This document shows positions 34,757 through 43,946 of a stretch of DNA of 64,000 bases, in pieces. This DNA comes from Verrucomicrobiales bacterium (GTDB lineage Bacteria; Verrucomicrobiota; Verrucomicrobiia; Verrucomicrobiales; DEV007). The stretch spans positions 1 to 64,000 of the forward strand of contig JAEUHH010000006.1 in NCBI GenBank assembly GCA_016795505.1, written 5' to 3'. The notes beneath the pieces were generated by a model that was not told the origin of the DNA, did no database searches, and saw only the letters and a list, made by a program, of their open reading frames with translations. A program made the position numbers and the translations under genes. Positions within the stretch are counted from its first letter, which is position 1; the number at the start of each line of letters is the position of its first letter.

Positions 34757-34861
34757 CGGCTGCGGCGGGGAACCGGAGGGCTGGGAAGCGGTGACTGAAT
34801 CACGGAAAAGCCGGATGACACGAAAAAGTTTCGCCCTGCATCCGACCGGGTCGCGCCGGTT

Positions 34862-34884
34862 CCGCTCCCGCGATACGGGAGCGG
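34862..34884. promoter_or_regulatory. Strong hairpin in the spacer after clpC
   Basis: CCGCTCCCG, loop CGATA, CGGGAGCGG, a perfect 9-bp stem between the clpC stop (34952) and the membrane-protein start. There is no T-run after it on either strand, so it may stabilise transcript ends or terminate weakly. Confidence 0.4.
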
Positions 34885-34951
34885 CAGCCGGTCATCCGCC
34901 GGCCGGCGCGCATCGCAAACGGTGGGGAAGTCCCGGCCGGGCCAGTGGCGA

Positions 34952-37495
34952 TCAACCGGGCGACTGGGCGGCTTGGGCGGCCTCTTCCTCGGTGTTGCCT
35001 TCTTCCGGAATCTCGGAGGTGAAGATCAACTCGTCGGTGGCGTCCTTGCCCTCGCCTTCTTGAAGACGGGTGACGCTCACCTTGTTGCCGCGCCGCACGT
35101 CTCCGCGCAACAGCTTCTCGGCGAGGGGGTCTTCGAGGAATTTCTCCACCGCACGCCGCATGGGACGGGCGCCGTAGTTCGGATCGTAGCCCTTTTCGAT
35201 GAGGAACTCTTTCGCGCTCTGGTCCAGTTCGAGGATGATCTCCTTTTCGGCGAGGCGCTTGAGGACGGTGTTGATCTCGAGATCGACGATGCGGATCAAG
35301 TCGGGCTTCTCCAGCATGTGGAAGACGATCTTCTCGTCGAGACGGTTCAGGAACTCGGGTTTGAAGACGTTCTTGGCCTGATCGAGGATTTTTCCCTTCA
35401 TGCCCTCGTAATCGGCCGTTTCGGAGCCCATCGCCCCGAATCCGAGGGAAGTCTGCTTCTTGATCAGCTCGGCGCCGACATTGGACGTGAGGATGATGAT
35501 GGTGTTCCGGAAGTCGATCTTGCGACCCAGGCTGTCGGTGATCTGGCCTTCCTCCAGAATCTGGAGCAGCAGGTGCATCACATCGGGGTGGGCTTTTTCG
35601 ACTTCGTCGAACAACACCACGGAATAAGGCCGGCGGCGCACCGCCTCGCTGAGCTGTCCGCCCTCTTCGTATCCGACGTAGCCGGGAGGTGAACCGATGA
35701 GGCGGCTGCTGGTGAATTTCTCCATGTACTCGGACATGTCGATCTGGATGAGGGCATCCGGATCGCCGAACATGAACTCGGCCAGATTCTTGGCGAGGTA
35801 GGTTTTGCCCACGCCGGTGGGGCCGAGGAAAATGAAAGAGCCGATGGGCCGGCGCGGATTTTTCAGGTCGGCGCGGCTGCGGATGAGGGCTTTGGAGATG
35901 GCGACGCAGGCTTCGTCCTGGCCGATGACGCGGGCCTTGAGCTCGTACTCCATTTTGAGGAGCTTCTCGGCCTCTTTTTCCTCCATACGCTGGAGCGGCA
36001 CGCCGGTCCACTTGGAGACGACGGACATGATGTCGTCCTCGGTGACTTCGACGATGGTCTCCTGCGAGGTGGCACGCCATTCCTCGATGATCTGCTCCAG
36101 TTGGCGACGTTTGTTCTTTTCCTGGTCGCGCAGGGCGGCGGCGTTCTCGAAGTCCTGATCCTTGATGGCCTTTTCCTTCTCGGTCACGATGCCTTCGATC
36201 TCGGCCTCAATGCTTTTCACTTCGGGCGGACGCGTCATGGCGGCGATGCGGGCCTTGGCGCCGGCTTCGTCCATGATATCGATGGCCTTGTCGGGCAGGA
36301 ATCGGTCGGTCAGATAGCGGGCGGAGAGCTTCACGCAGCCGGAGATGGCTTCGTTCGAGTAATGCGCCTTGTGGTGCATCTCGTACTTTGACCGGAGGCC
36401 CTGGAGGATCAGGATGGCGTCCTCGACGGAGGGCTCGTCCACCTTGACCTGCTGGAAGCGGCGGGCGAGGGCGGCGTCCTTCTCGATGTATTTGCGGTAC
36501 TCGTTCAGCGTGGTGGCGCCGACGCACTGCAACTCGCCGCGGCTCAGGGCGGGCTTGATGATGTTCGAGGCGTCCATGGCTCCCTCGGCGGAGCCGGCGC
36601 CGACGATGGTGTGCAACTCGTCGATGAACAGGATGACGTTTTTCGACCGGCGGATCTCATCCATCACGGCCTTGATGCGCTCCTCGAACTGGCCGCGGTA
36701 CTTCGTGCCGGCGACCATGAGGGCGAGGTCGAGGGTGATGACCTTTTTGTCGCGCAGGATCTCGGGGACATTGCCGGAGGCGATCTCCTGAGCGAGACCC
36801 TCGACGATGGCGGTCTTGCCCACGCCGGCCTCGCCGATGAGCACGGGATTGTTCTTGGTGCGGCGGCAGAGGATCTGGATGACGCGCTCGATCTCGCCGG
36901 AGCGGCCGATCACGGGGTCGAGTTCATTGGCGTGGGCCAACTCGGTCAGGTCGCGACCGAAGGCGCGCAGGGCGGGCGTCTTGGAGTCCTTCTTCGACGG
37001 AGGCGAGACGGGGCCGATGCCCTCTTCGAATTCGTTGTCGTCGCTGTCGTCGCTGGAAAAATTGGGATCCAGTTCGCGGAGGATCTCGTTGCGGGTGCGC
37101 TCGAGGTCGACATCGAGATTTTTCAACACGCGGGCGGCGACTCCCTCGCCCTCCCGCAGCAAGCCGAGCAGGATGTGCTCCGTGCCCACATAGCTGTGAT
37201 TGAGTCCCTTGGCTTCCTTGCCGGCGAGGGCGAGGACCTTTTTCACCCGCGGGGTGTAGGGGATGTTCCCGATCATCTTGGTCTCGGGACCATTGCCGAC
37301 CTGCTTCTCGACCTCCATGCGGACGGTCTCCAGGTCCAGATTCATTTTCTGCAACACATTGACGGCGACACCCTGTCCCAGCTTGATCAAGCCAAGGAGC
37401 AAATGCTCGGTGCCCACGTAGTTGTGGTTGAATCGGTCGGCTTCCTTGCGCGCGAGAGCGAGGACTTGTTGGGCTCGGGGGGTGAAGTTGTTCAT
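34952..37495 (-). CDS. clpC: ATP-dependent Clp protease ATPase subunit ClpC
   Basis: 847 aa. Two Clp_N repeats ([40 protein letters not shown]) fill residues about 1-145. The first AAA+ module has Walker A GEAGVGKT (221-228). A UVR/middle-domain coiled stretch lies near 420-480, and the second AAA+ module has GPTGVGKT near 560 and ends with the D2-small domain. ClpC unfolds substrates, including those marked by arginine phosphorylation, for ClpP. It is the third gene of mcsA-mcsB-clpC, 144 bp after mcsB. No clpP lies in the window. The acidic C-terminal tail is species-specific. Confidence 0.96.
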   Translation of the reverse strand: MNNFTPRAQQVLALARKEADRFNHNYVGTEHLLLGLIKLGQGVAVNVLQKMNLDLETVRMEVEKQVGNGPETKMIGNIPYTPRVKKVLALAGKEAKGLNHSYVGTEHILLGLLREGEGVAARVLKNLDVDLERTRNEILRELDPNFSSDDSDDNEFEEGIGPVSPPSKKDSKTPALRAFGRDLTELAHANELDPVIGRSGEIERVIQILCRRTKNNPVLIGEAGVGKTAIVEGLAQEIASGNVPEILRDKKVITLDLALMVAGTKYRGQFEERIKAVMDEIRRSKNVILFIDELHTIVGAGSAEGAMDASNIIKPALSRGELQCVGATTLNEYRKYIEKDAALARRFQQVKVDEPSVEDAILILQGLRSKYEMHHKAHYSNEAISGCVKLSARYLTDRFLPDKAIDIMDEAGAKARIAAMTRPPEVKSIEAEIEGIVTEKEKAIKDQDFENAAALRDQEKNKRRQLEQIIEEWRATSQETIVEVTEDDIMSVVSKWTGVPLQRMEEKEAEKLLKMEYELKARVIGQDEACVAISKALIRSRADLKNPRRPIGSFIFLGPTGVGKTYLAKNLAEFMFGDPDALIQIDMSEYMEKFTSSRLIGSPPGYVGYEEGGQLSEAVRRRPYSVVLFDEVEKAHPDVMHLLLQILEEGQITDSLGRKIDFRNTIIILTSNVGAELIKKQTSLGFGAMGSETADYEGMKGKILDQAKNVFKPEFLNRLDEKIVFHMLEKPDLIRIVDLEINTVLKRLAEKEIILELDQSAKEFLIEKGYDPNYGARPMRRAVEKFLEDPLAEKLLRGDVRRGNKVSVTRLQEGEGKDATDELIFTSEIPEEGNTEEEAAQAAQSPG

Positions 37496-37639
37496 CGGCG
37501 GCAGAGGCGGAATCGAGGTCCCGTCAATGGACTATAGCATATACGAGGCCACGGTCCAATTTCGACGCCCTTCGTCACTCGTTCAAGTAGACAGGGAATT
37601 TTTTCGACCGAACGGCTCCGGTCGGGGAAACGGCCCCGA

Positions 37640-38749
37640 TCACATGGGCAGTTCCGGCTCACGGCCAGACAGCAGGTCGCCGAAACGGGGCTCGGACAGG
37701 CCCTTCAGGTTCCGCCGGATGATGTCGGCGCGCAGGATGTCCCGCTCTTCGGCATCAAGTTTCCGCTTGGCCTCGATCTGGAGATGGGCGGGCTGGATCT
37801 CGGTGAGCAGCATATTGATCAGGTCGCGGTCGTCCTGGCCGAAAACCCCGAGATCGCTGCCGAGGCGGATCAGGGAAAGCAGATTGAGCGCCTCCTTCGA
37901 CGGGATGATGTGGGCGTGGCGGAGGATGGCGTAAGCCCGGCCGATCTGGTCCTGGAGCATGGTGGGCTTGTCCTCCAACAGCTTCAGGCGGGCATTTTTC
38001 TCGTTCTGGATGATGTGGCGGATCACTTTTTCCAGATCCTCGATGATTTCCTCCTCGCTGCGTCCGAGGGTGGTCTGGTTGGAAATCTGGAACAAATTCG
38101 CCAGCGCCTCCGTGCCCTCGCCGTAGAGACCGCGGACAGCGAGCCCGATCTTGTTGGCCGCCTGGATGGTCTGGTTGATGTGGTCGCCCAACACCAGACC
38201 GGGCAGATGGAGCATGGCCGAAGCCCGCATGCCGGTACCGAGATTCGTCGGACAGGCGGTGAGGTAGCCATAGCGCCGGTCGTAGGCATAGTCGAGGCGT
38301 GACTCCAGCTCGGAGTCGATCCCATCGATGGCCCGGTAGGCACGCATCAGTTGCAGGCCGGGCTGGATGGACTGCATCCGGAGATGGTCCTCCTCGTTGA
38401 TCATGATGCTGACGGTCTGCTTCCGGTTCATCACCGTGGCGCAGCCCGGCCCCTTGGCGGCGTGTTCGCGGCTGATCAGGTGCCGCTCGACCAGCACCTG
38501 CTTTTCGATCGCGGAGAGATTCGTCATCTCTTCGGAGAAAGCCTCCTTCATCTCCGCGAGGTCTTCGACGAGGGGTTTCACCTCGGCCATCAGTTCGAGA
38601 CGCTCTTCCTTGCGGGCCCATCCTGGAAAGGAATGCCCCATCAGGTTCCGGGCGAGCCGGATGCGGCTGGTCATCACGATCTCATGGTCCGGACCCGAAG
38701 TCCGCATCCATTCGGCCGGTTTTTTCAGCAGGGTGGAAAAGCGCATCAT
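37640..38749 (-). CDS. mcsB: Protein arginine kinase McsB
   Basis: 369 aa from ATG 38749, which avoids overlap with mcsA; an adjacent ATG at 38746 is equally possible. It belongs to the phosphagen (guanidino) kinase fold but acts on protein arginines. VMTSRIRLARNL, NEEDHLRMQ (118-126) and CPTNLGTGMRAS (166-177) are the kinase active-site segments, and ISNQTTLGRSEEEI is typical of McsB. The C-terminal about 110 residues would hold the phosphoarginine-binding region. It is activated by McsA and tags proteins for ClpC-ClpP, and both partner genes flank it. Confidence 0.95.
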   Translation of the reverse strand: MMRFSTLLKKPAEWMRTSGPDHEIVMTSRIRLARNLMGHSFPGWARKEERLELMAEVKPLVEDLAEMKEAFSEEMTNLSAIEKQVLVERHLISREHAAKGPGCATVMNRKQTVSIMINEEDHLRMQSIQPGLQLMRAYRAIDGIDSELESRLDYAYDRRYGYLTACPTNLGTGMRASAMLHLPGLVLGDHINQTIQAANKIGLAVRGLYGEGTEALANLFQISNQTTLGRSEEEIIEDLEKVIRHIIQNEKNARLKLLEDKPTMLQDQIGRAYAILRHAHIIPSKEALNLLSLIRLGSDLGVFGQDDRDLINMLLTEIQPAHLQIEAKRKLDAEERDILRADIIRRNLKGLSEPRFGDLLSGREPELPM

Positions 38750-38780
38750 GGTGGGAAAAGGCCGGTTGGCGCCGGCCGCG

Positions 38781-39281
38781 TCACGGGTTTTCCTCCGGGC
38801 GGTCGAGCCGGGAGATTTCATCGCGCAGCCGCGCGGCCGTCTCGTAGTCCTCGGCCTTCACGGCGGCGGCAAGTTGGTCCTGCAGCTCTCCGAGCCGCTC
38901 ATGCTGGGCGAGTCCGATCTGGTGTCGCTGGGGCACCTTGCCCCGGTGCTGGGTGCGCTTGTGCATGGCTTCGAGCAGATTTTCCAATCCATCGGAAAAC
39001 ACCTCGTAGCAATGGGCGCAGCCGAAGCGACCCGTTTTCTTGAAATCGCTCTGCGTGAATCCGCACTCGTCGCAGACCCGCTCGCCCGGCGCCACCCGCT
39101 TCTCCGTCACCGTTTCCTGTCCCATGCCCTGCAGCATGTCGGCGAGGGCAAAGCCGGTGGGATCGGTGACGCCCTTTTCCTCGGCGCAGACCTTGCACAG
39201 GTTCACCTTCTTCAGCTTGCCCTCGATGAGCTGGCTGAAAAAGACGGAAGCTTCCAGGTTCTGGCAGACGTCGCACTTCAT
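38781..39281 (-). CDS. mcsA: McsA, activator of McsB
   Basis: 166 aa. Four CxxC zinc-finger pairs (CDVC, CKVC, CDEC, CAHC) span the N-terminal half. The C-terminal UVR motif (LQDQLAAAVKAEDYETAARL) is shared with UvrB/UvrC and ClpC. McsA binds and activates the arginine kinase McsB, encoded 31 bp downstream. In Firmicutes a ctsR repressor precedes this gene, and none is present here. Confidence 0.93.
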   Translation of the reverse strand: MKCDVCQNLEASVFFSQLIEGKLKKVNLCKVCAEEKGVTDPTGFALADMLQGMGQETVTEKRVAPGERVCDECGFTQSDFKKTGRFGCAHCYEVFSDGLENLLEAMHKRTQHRGKVPQRHQIGLAQHERLGELQDQLAAAVKAEDYETAARLRDEISRLDRPEENP

Positions 39282-39376
39282 GGATTCGACAGGCTTAGAC
39301 CCGCGGAGGGAGCGGACCGGCTCAGTGGGAGGCGGTCCCGCCCTCCCGTTACGCCGACCCGGGCTCCTCCAGGCAA

Positions 39377-40270
39377 TTACGTTGCGACCGTGTAAATGGG
39401 CGTGCCGGTTGACTGCACCAGCCGGTGGAAATCGGCAATCAAATCCCGCGTCACCGGCCCGGGCGTGCCGTCACCGATCACTCGCTCGTCGTAGATCCGC
39501 ACCGGAACCACTTCGGCCGCGGTGCCGGTGAGGAACAGCTCGTCGGCCGTGTAGAGGTCATAGCGCGCCATCTCGGTCTCGACCAACTCCAGTCCGCGGG
39601 CACGGGCCAGCTCGATCACCGCCTTGCGGGTGATGCCGTTCAGGGCTCCGGCATGGACCGGAGGGGTGTAAACGATGCCGCCTTTGACGATGAAGATATT
39701 ATCCCCGGTGCACTCCGCCACATAGCCGGCGGCATTCAGCATCACCCCCTCGTCACCATCGGCGGCGATGGCTTCGACCTTCGCCATCACGTTGCTCAGG
39801 TAATTCAGCGACTTCACCGCCGGACTCAGAGAATCGTGATTCGGCCGACGGGTCGCGCAGGTCACCAGTTTCAGGCCTTTTTCGTAAGCCTCCGGATCGT
39901 AGAGGGCGATCGTGGAAGCGATCACGATGACGGACGCCTTCTTGCACCGGTAGGGCGACAGGCCGAGCCCGCCGACCCCGCGAGTCACCACGAGGCGGAT
40001 GTAGCCGTCGTGCAGATCGTTGGCGCGGATGGTGCTGAGCACCGCCTCGATCATCTCGGCCTTGTCGATCGGGATGGTGAGGTGGATCGCCTTGGCCGAG
40101 TCGTAGAGCCGGTCGATGTGCTCATCGAGACGGAACACCCGGTCGTTGTAAAACCGGATGCCTTCGAACACCCCGTCGCCATAGAGCAATCCGTGGTCGA
40201 ACACCGAGATTTTCGCCTCGGGCTCGTCGTACAATTGGCCGTCGATGTGGATTTTCAGCGGTTGACTCAT
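39377..40270 (-). CDS. ilvE: Class IV aminotransferase (branched-chain/D-amino acid type)
   Basis: 297 aa. PLP-dependent fold-type IV enzyme. ISVFDHGLLYGDGVFEGIR is the N-terminal signature, PAVKSLNYLSNVMAK holds the Schiff-base Lys, and GYVAECTGDNIFIVKGG the E-x-x-x-x-N PLP phosphate region. Substrate-specific residues are not enough to separate branched-chain (IlvE) from D-amino acid or ADC lyase activity, so the symbol is provisional; a stand-alone IlvE is most likely. The start at ATG 40270 was chosen because the upstream extension has no family similarity. It follows the ABC ATPase gene by 137 bp. Confidence 0.85.
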   Translation of the reverse strand: MSQPLKIHIDGQLYDEPEAKISVFDHGLLYGDGVFEGIRFYNDRVFRLDEHIDRLYDSAKAIHLTIPIDKAEMIEAVLSTIRANDLHDGYIRLVVTRGVGGLGLSPYRCKKASVIVIASTIALYDPEAYEKGLKLVTCATRRPNHDSLSPAVKSLNYLSNVMAKVEAIAADGDEGVMLNAAGYVAECTGDNIFIVKGGIVYTPPVHAGALNGITRKAVIELARARGLELVETEMARYDLYTADELFLTGTAAEVVPVRIYDERVIGDGTPGPVTRDLIADFHRLVQSTGTPIYTVAT

Positions 40271-40407
40271 GGCAGGGGAGCAAGGGGGGGCAGAAAGGTC
40301 GGAAACGAAGAGACCGGGCCACAGCCGCCGCCGGGACACCCCGAAAAGGCCCGTCGCCGGCCGGACTTTGGCACAAGCCGCCAATAACGCTCGGAGGCGG
40401 CGGGGCG

Positions 40408-41088
40408 TCAACTGACCAGACGGCCGTCTACCAATTCCAGGCGCCGGTCTCCCGAGGCCGCCAGCCCGCCATCGTGGGTGACCACGAGCAGGGTCTTGCT
40501 CTGCTCAGCCACCAGGGACAACAGCAGATCCATCACCCCCGCGCCGGTTTTCGAATCCAAGTTGCCCGTCGGCTCGTCGGCAAACAGCACCTCGGGGTCA
40601 TTCATCAGCGCCCGGGCGATCGCCACCCGCTGCTGCTCGCCACCGGACAGCTCTGCCGGCAAATGTCCGAGTCGGCTGCCCAGACCCACGGTATTGAGCA
40701 AGGCTCCCGCCCGATCCCGATCGGTCCGCCCGCCGATCATCGACGGCACCAGCACGTTTTCCAACGCCGTCAGCTCGGGGAGCAGCGAGTAATTTTGAAA
40801 CACATAGCCCATCCGCCGGTTACGCAGCCGGGCCTGCTGGGTCCGGCTGAGATCGTAGAGCGATTCGCCCTCGATGAGCACCCGTCCCTGATTGGGCTTT
40901 TCCAAGCCGGCCAGCGTGTAGAGCAGCGACGTCTTGCCCGCTCCCGACGCGCCGCAGAGAAAGACCTTTTCACCGCGCTGGATCGACAGGGTCACGCCTT
41001 TCAGCACCTCGATGCGCGAGGCGCCGATCTCGAAGACGCGGTGGACATCGTCGGCAGCGATGATGGGCGGATGGGAGTCGGTTGGCAT
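40408..41088 (-). CDS. lolD: ABC transporter ATPase, LolD/MacB type
   Basis: 226 aa. Walker A is GASGAGKTS, the ABC signature LSGGEQQRVAIARAL, Walker B VLFADEPTGNLDS, and the H-loop VVTHD. The GNLDSKTG segment and the length fit the LolD/MacB/FtsE group, which drives lipoprotein release or mechanotransmission across the envelope. No cognate permease (LolC/E-like) is adjacent, so the partner must be elsewhere. The start MPTDSHPP was chosen over one 12 codons upstream. Confidence 0.85.
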   Translation of the reverse strand: MPTDSHPPIIAADDVHRVFEIGASRIEVLKGVTLSIQRGEKVFLCGASGAGKTSLLYTLAGLEKPNQGRVLIEGESLYDLSRTQQARLRNRRMGYVFQNYSLLPELTALENVLVPSMIGGRTDRDRAGALLNTVGLGSRLGHLPAELSGGEQQRVAIARALMNDPEVLFADEPTGNLDSKTGAGVMDLLLSLVAEQSKTLLVVTHDGGLAASGDRRLELVDGRLVS

Positions 41089-41199
41089 GTCGGGAAGATG
41101 TCGCAGGCCCCGACCATACGCCAACTGACGGCACCGGTTTTCAAAACTTTCCGAAAACCGCCGCCTCCCGGTCCCGGCAGGCCCGACCTGGGAGCGGAG

Positions 41200-41254
41200 T
41201 TTCCGATGAAACAGGGTAGGATCGGCGATGCAACAGGGTACGATCGGAAATCGG
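41200..41254. repeat. REP/BIME-like intergenic repeat, copy 5
   Basis: Two direct half-units, GATGAAACAGGGTAGGATCGG and GATGCAACAGGGTACGATCGG, framed by TTTCCGAT and GGAAATCGG. It lies just downstream of the DUF6941-like gene. Confidence 0.78.
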
Positions 41255-41261
41255 CCCGGCC

Positions 41262-41654
41262 TCAGTCATCGGCCGCCGGCAGGATGAAAAGGGGAATGGC
41301 GGCGATGGCGACGCCATCCACGGTCAAGGCGATCTGGTAATCGCCCGGGGCAAAAAATGTCCTCCCGCCGAAGGGCCACACATCCTGGGCCAAATCCCGA
41401 CGGTCAATGGGATCGAGCTGGGTGAAACGGGTCTCTGAAACGTCGATGGGTTCGCCATCGGCATCGCGCCACACGAGGGACAGCTCATGCTGGCCGCCAT
41501 CGTCGGGGGAAAAGCGGATGGAGGTGACGATGGCGAAAGGCGGCGACTCGGCGGGAAATTCGGCAAACCGCAGCGTGTCGAAGGTGCCCAGCAAGTTGAG
41601 CTTGCCGGCATGGCGGGTGGCGGCATCGCACAGGGTAAACATTTCGACCTGCAT
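41262..41654 (-). CDS. DUF6941-like small protein
   Basis: 130 aa, start MQVEMFTLCDAATRHAGKLN. A beta-rich pattern (LVWRDADGEPIDVSETRF, FAPGDYQIALTVDGVAIAAI) fits the DUF6941 family of unknown function, often found in proteobacterial, planctomycete and verrucomicrobial genomes. No signal peptide. It stands alone between a REP-like repeat and the tsf terminator. Confidence 0.7.
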   Translation of the reverse strand: MQVEMFTLCDAATRHAGKLNLLGTFDTLRFAEFPAESPPFAIVTSIRFSPDDGGQHELSLVWRDADGEPIDVSETRFTQLDPIDRRDLAQDVWPFGGRTFFAPGDYQIALTVDGVAIAAIPLFILPAADD

Positions 41655-41752
41655 GGCGGCGTGGGGTGAGACAGTCGGGGCATCATGCCGCCGCCGGGCG
41701 CCTTCGGCAAGGAGGATCACGGCCGTTCGGACGGCCCGACCGAATGCAAAAA

Positions 41753-41779
41753 ACCCCCGCCGGGGAAACCGGCGGGGGT
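41753..41779. terminator. Bidirectional Rho-independent terminator
   Basis: The perfect stem CCCCCGCCGG with loop GGAAA-type and CCGGCGGGGG is preceded by an A-run and followed by TCTTT. On the minus strand it ends the rpsB-tsf transcript, 48 bp after tsf. On the plus strand the T-rich end is weaker. Confidence 0.85.
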
Positions 41780-41826
41780 CTTTCTCGAAAGAGGGAATCT
41801 CCCAGATACAGGAGAGCGACTCTGCC

Positions 41827-42711
41827 TCAGCCCTCCTCACCCACGGCGAAGCGGGCGAAGCGGCGGATGGTCAGCTCGTCGCCGACTTCCTTGCCCTTGG
41901 CAGCGAGCAGGTCCTTGATGGTCTTGTCGGGGTCCTTGATGAAGCCCTGTTCCAGAAGCGCCATGCTGGCGAAGAACTTGTCGATCTGGCCGGCCACGAT
42001 CTTCTCGACGATGTTCTCGGGCTTGCCCTTGGCTTTCTCCCGGTAGATTTCCTTCTCCTGTTCGACCTTGGCGGCGGGCACCTCGTCACGGGTGACGCAG
42101 AGGGGCTGGGCGGCGGCGATGTGGAGGGCAATGTCCTTGACCACTTCGCGGAAAGCCGCGGCGTCGGCCGTGGCGGCCTTGGTGCAGCCGGCCTCCAGCA
42201 GCACGCCGACTTTGCCGGGCGGGTGGATGTAGCTGGCGATGACACCCTCGCCGTCGACGGTGTAACGGGCGAAGCGGGACAGGGCCATGTTCTCGCCGAG
42301 CTGGCCGATTTTGGCTTTCACGACTTCGGTGACGGTCAGGCTGGGGTCGCCGACGTAGGTCTGGGCAAGCAGGGCGTCGAGATCGGCCACCGGCTCGGCC
42401 GTGGCGACGTGGTTGACGAGGCCGTCGACGAAGCTCTGGAAGTTCTCGTTCTTGGCGACGAAGTCGGTCTCGCAACTGACCGCGACGAGCACGCCGGTCT
42501 TGGCATCGGCATCGATGCGGGCGGCGATGACGCCTTCGGAGGTCGCGCGGCCGGCTTTCTTCTCGGCGCCGGTGATGCCTTTCTTGCGCAGGATCACTTC
42601 GGCTTCGGCGAGGTCGCCCTTGGCTTCGGTGAGCGCGGCTTTGCAGTCCATCATGCCCGCGTTGGTCTTTTCGCGGAGCGTTTTGATCAGTTCGACAGTG
42701 ATTTCAGCCAT
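41827..42711 (-). CDS. tsf: Elongation factor Ts
   Basis: 294 aa. MAEITVELIKTLREKTNAGMMDCKAALTEA-type N-terminus is the UBA-like domain that contacts EF-Tu. FVAKNENFQSFVDGL carries the nucleotide-exchange region. It regenerates EF-Tu-GTP. It follows rpsB by 237 bp, the usual rpsB-tsf order, and is ended by the terminator at 41753. The 237-bp spacer is unusually long for this pair and contains no gene I can see. Confidence 0.97.
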   Translation of the reverse strand: MAEITVELIKTLREKTNAGMMDCKAALTEAKGDLAEAEVILRKKGITGAEKKAGRATSEGVIAARIDADAKTGVLVAVSCETDFVAKNENFQSFVDGLVNHVATAEPVADLDALLAQTYVGDPSLTVTEVVKAKIGQLGENMALSRFARYTVDGEGVIASYIHPPGKVGVLLEAGCTKAATADAAAFREVVKDIALHIAAAQPLCVTRDEVPAAKVEQEKEIYREKAKGKPENIVEKIVAGQIDKFFASMALLEQGFIKDPDKTIKDLLAAKGKEVGDELTIRRFARFAVGEEG

Positions 42712-42948
42712 GGTGATGGTAATGGGTTGGGGTTGACAGGTGTTACTTTCGGTCGGTGATGGCGGGCCGGCGCGGCCACTGGTTTCGGGTGACGTTTTCG
42801 ACCCGGTCCGGGTCGATTTGTCCCCGCCAGGGGGCGGGAACCGGGTCCCGTCACCCATGGCAACCGGCCCGGCGCGGGCTCCGAACGGCGGCGAGCCGTC
42901 GGCGGACCCTTCAGCCAGGCCGCAGGCCGGCCTTCGGCTCTATCCCGA

Positions 42949-43629
42949 TCACTTCGCGGCGGCCTGCATCGGCTCGATGAGGCGCTTGAGGATGATGCGG
43001 ATGGAGCGGATGGCGTCGTCGTTCGAGGCGATCGGGTAGTCGATCACTTCGGGGTCGGCATTGGAGTCCACCATGGCGACGATCGGGATGCGGAGCTTGC
43101 GGGCTTCGTTGACGGCGATGTGCTCGCGGGCGGAGTCGACGATCACGACGGCGTCGGGCTGGCGATCAAGGGCGCGGATGCCGCCGAGCCGGAGCTGCAG
43201 CTTGGTGCGCTCGCGGGCGAGGGAGGCCAGCTCCTTTTTGCTCATCTTTTTGAATTCGGGCGCCTTTTCGATGCCTTCGAGGTAGTCGAGGCGGGCGACG
43301 CTGCGGCGGATGGTCTCCTGATTGGTCAGGGTGCCGCCGAGCCAGCGGTGATTGACGAAGAACTGGCCGGTGGCCTCGGCCGCCTCGCGGACGGCATCCT
43401 GGGCCTGGCGCTTGCAGCCGACGAAGAGCACTTTCTTGTGCTTGGCGGCGAGATCGGCGAGGAAGGCAGCGGCGCGATCGATCTGCTCGACCGTCTTCTC
43501 CAGATTGATGAGGTGGACGTTGTTTTTTTCCTCCAGAATGTAGGGACGCATTCTGGGATTCCACTTGCGGGACTGATGGCCAAAGTGGACGCCGGCTTCG
43601 ACGAGCTCGGTAAGCAGTTCGGTAGACAT
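42949..43629 (-). CDS. rpsB: Small ribosomal subunit protein uS2
   Basis: 226 aa, slightly shorter than many uS2 proteins. MSTELLTELVEAGVHFGHQS, RKWNPRMRPYI and DAVVIVDSAREHIAVNEARK are family signatures. It joins the 30S subunit late in assembly. The gene lies 317 bp downstream of rpoC, separated by a strong terminator, so rpsB-tsf probably has its own promoter in 43630-43870. Confidence 0.97.
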   Translation of the reverse strand: MSTELLTELVEAGVHFGHQSRKWNPRMRPYILEEKNNVHLINLEKTVEQIDRAAAFLADLAAKHKKVLFVGCKRQAQDAVREAAEATGQFFVNHRWLGGTLTNQETIRRSVARLDYLEGIEKAPEFKKMSKKELASLARERTKLQLRLGGIRALDRQPDAVVIVDSAREHIAVNEARKLRIPIVAMVDSNADPEVIDYPIASNDDAIRSIRIILKRLIEPMQAAAK

Positions 43630-43946
43630 GGGATCTGTGGGGCCGCCCTTGTGGCAGGAACGGCAATCGGTTGACTCGGAAATGGCTGCCCTGATAGACT
43701 TCCCGCCGGCCGGAGCCGGGCATTCCCAGTAGGTTTCAAGTGAGGCAGCCGGGAAGGGCGCGTAATCAACACCCGAACTCCGGGAAAGCAAGCGGGAAGA
43801 TGGGGAGACTGAGCTTCCCAATCAGCCACCTTCAACGGGCCGGCTTTTCTGCGATCAATGCCCTGTTGGGGCCCAAAAGAAAACCGGCCGGCAACGGATC
43901 GCTCCGCAGCCGGCCGGCATCGTTGAATCGTTTTGTCGCGGTCGAA
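43630..43946. other. rpoC-rpsB spacer
   Basis: 317 bp without a gene. It contains the rpoC terminator (43884-43918) next to rpoC. The remainder must hold the minus-strand promoter of rpsB-tsf and possibly an autoregulatory S2 leader; no clear -35/-10 pair stood out. Confidence 0.5.
43884..43918 (-). terminator. Rho-independent terminator of the rpoBC transcript
   Basis: On the minus strand: GCCGGCCGG stem, a 16-base loop and CCGGCCGG, followed by TTTTCTTTT. It lies 29 bp after the rpoC stop. Confidence 0.88.

Noticed and set aside
41753-41779. A seventh copy of the dispersed repeat
   Set aside because: The CCCCCGCCGG hairpin has no AACAGGGT core and is a normal terminator.
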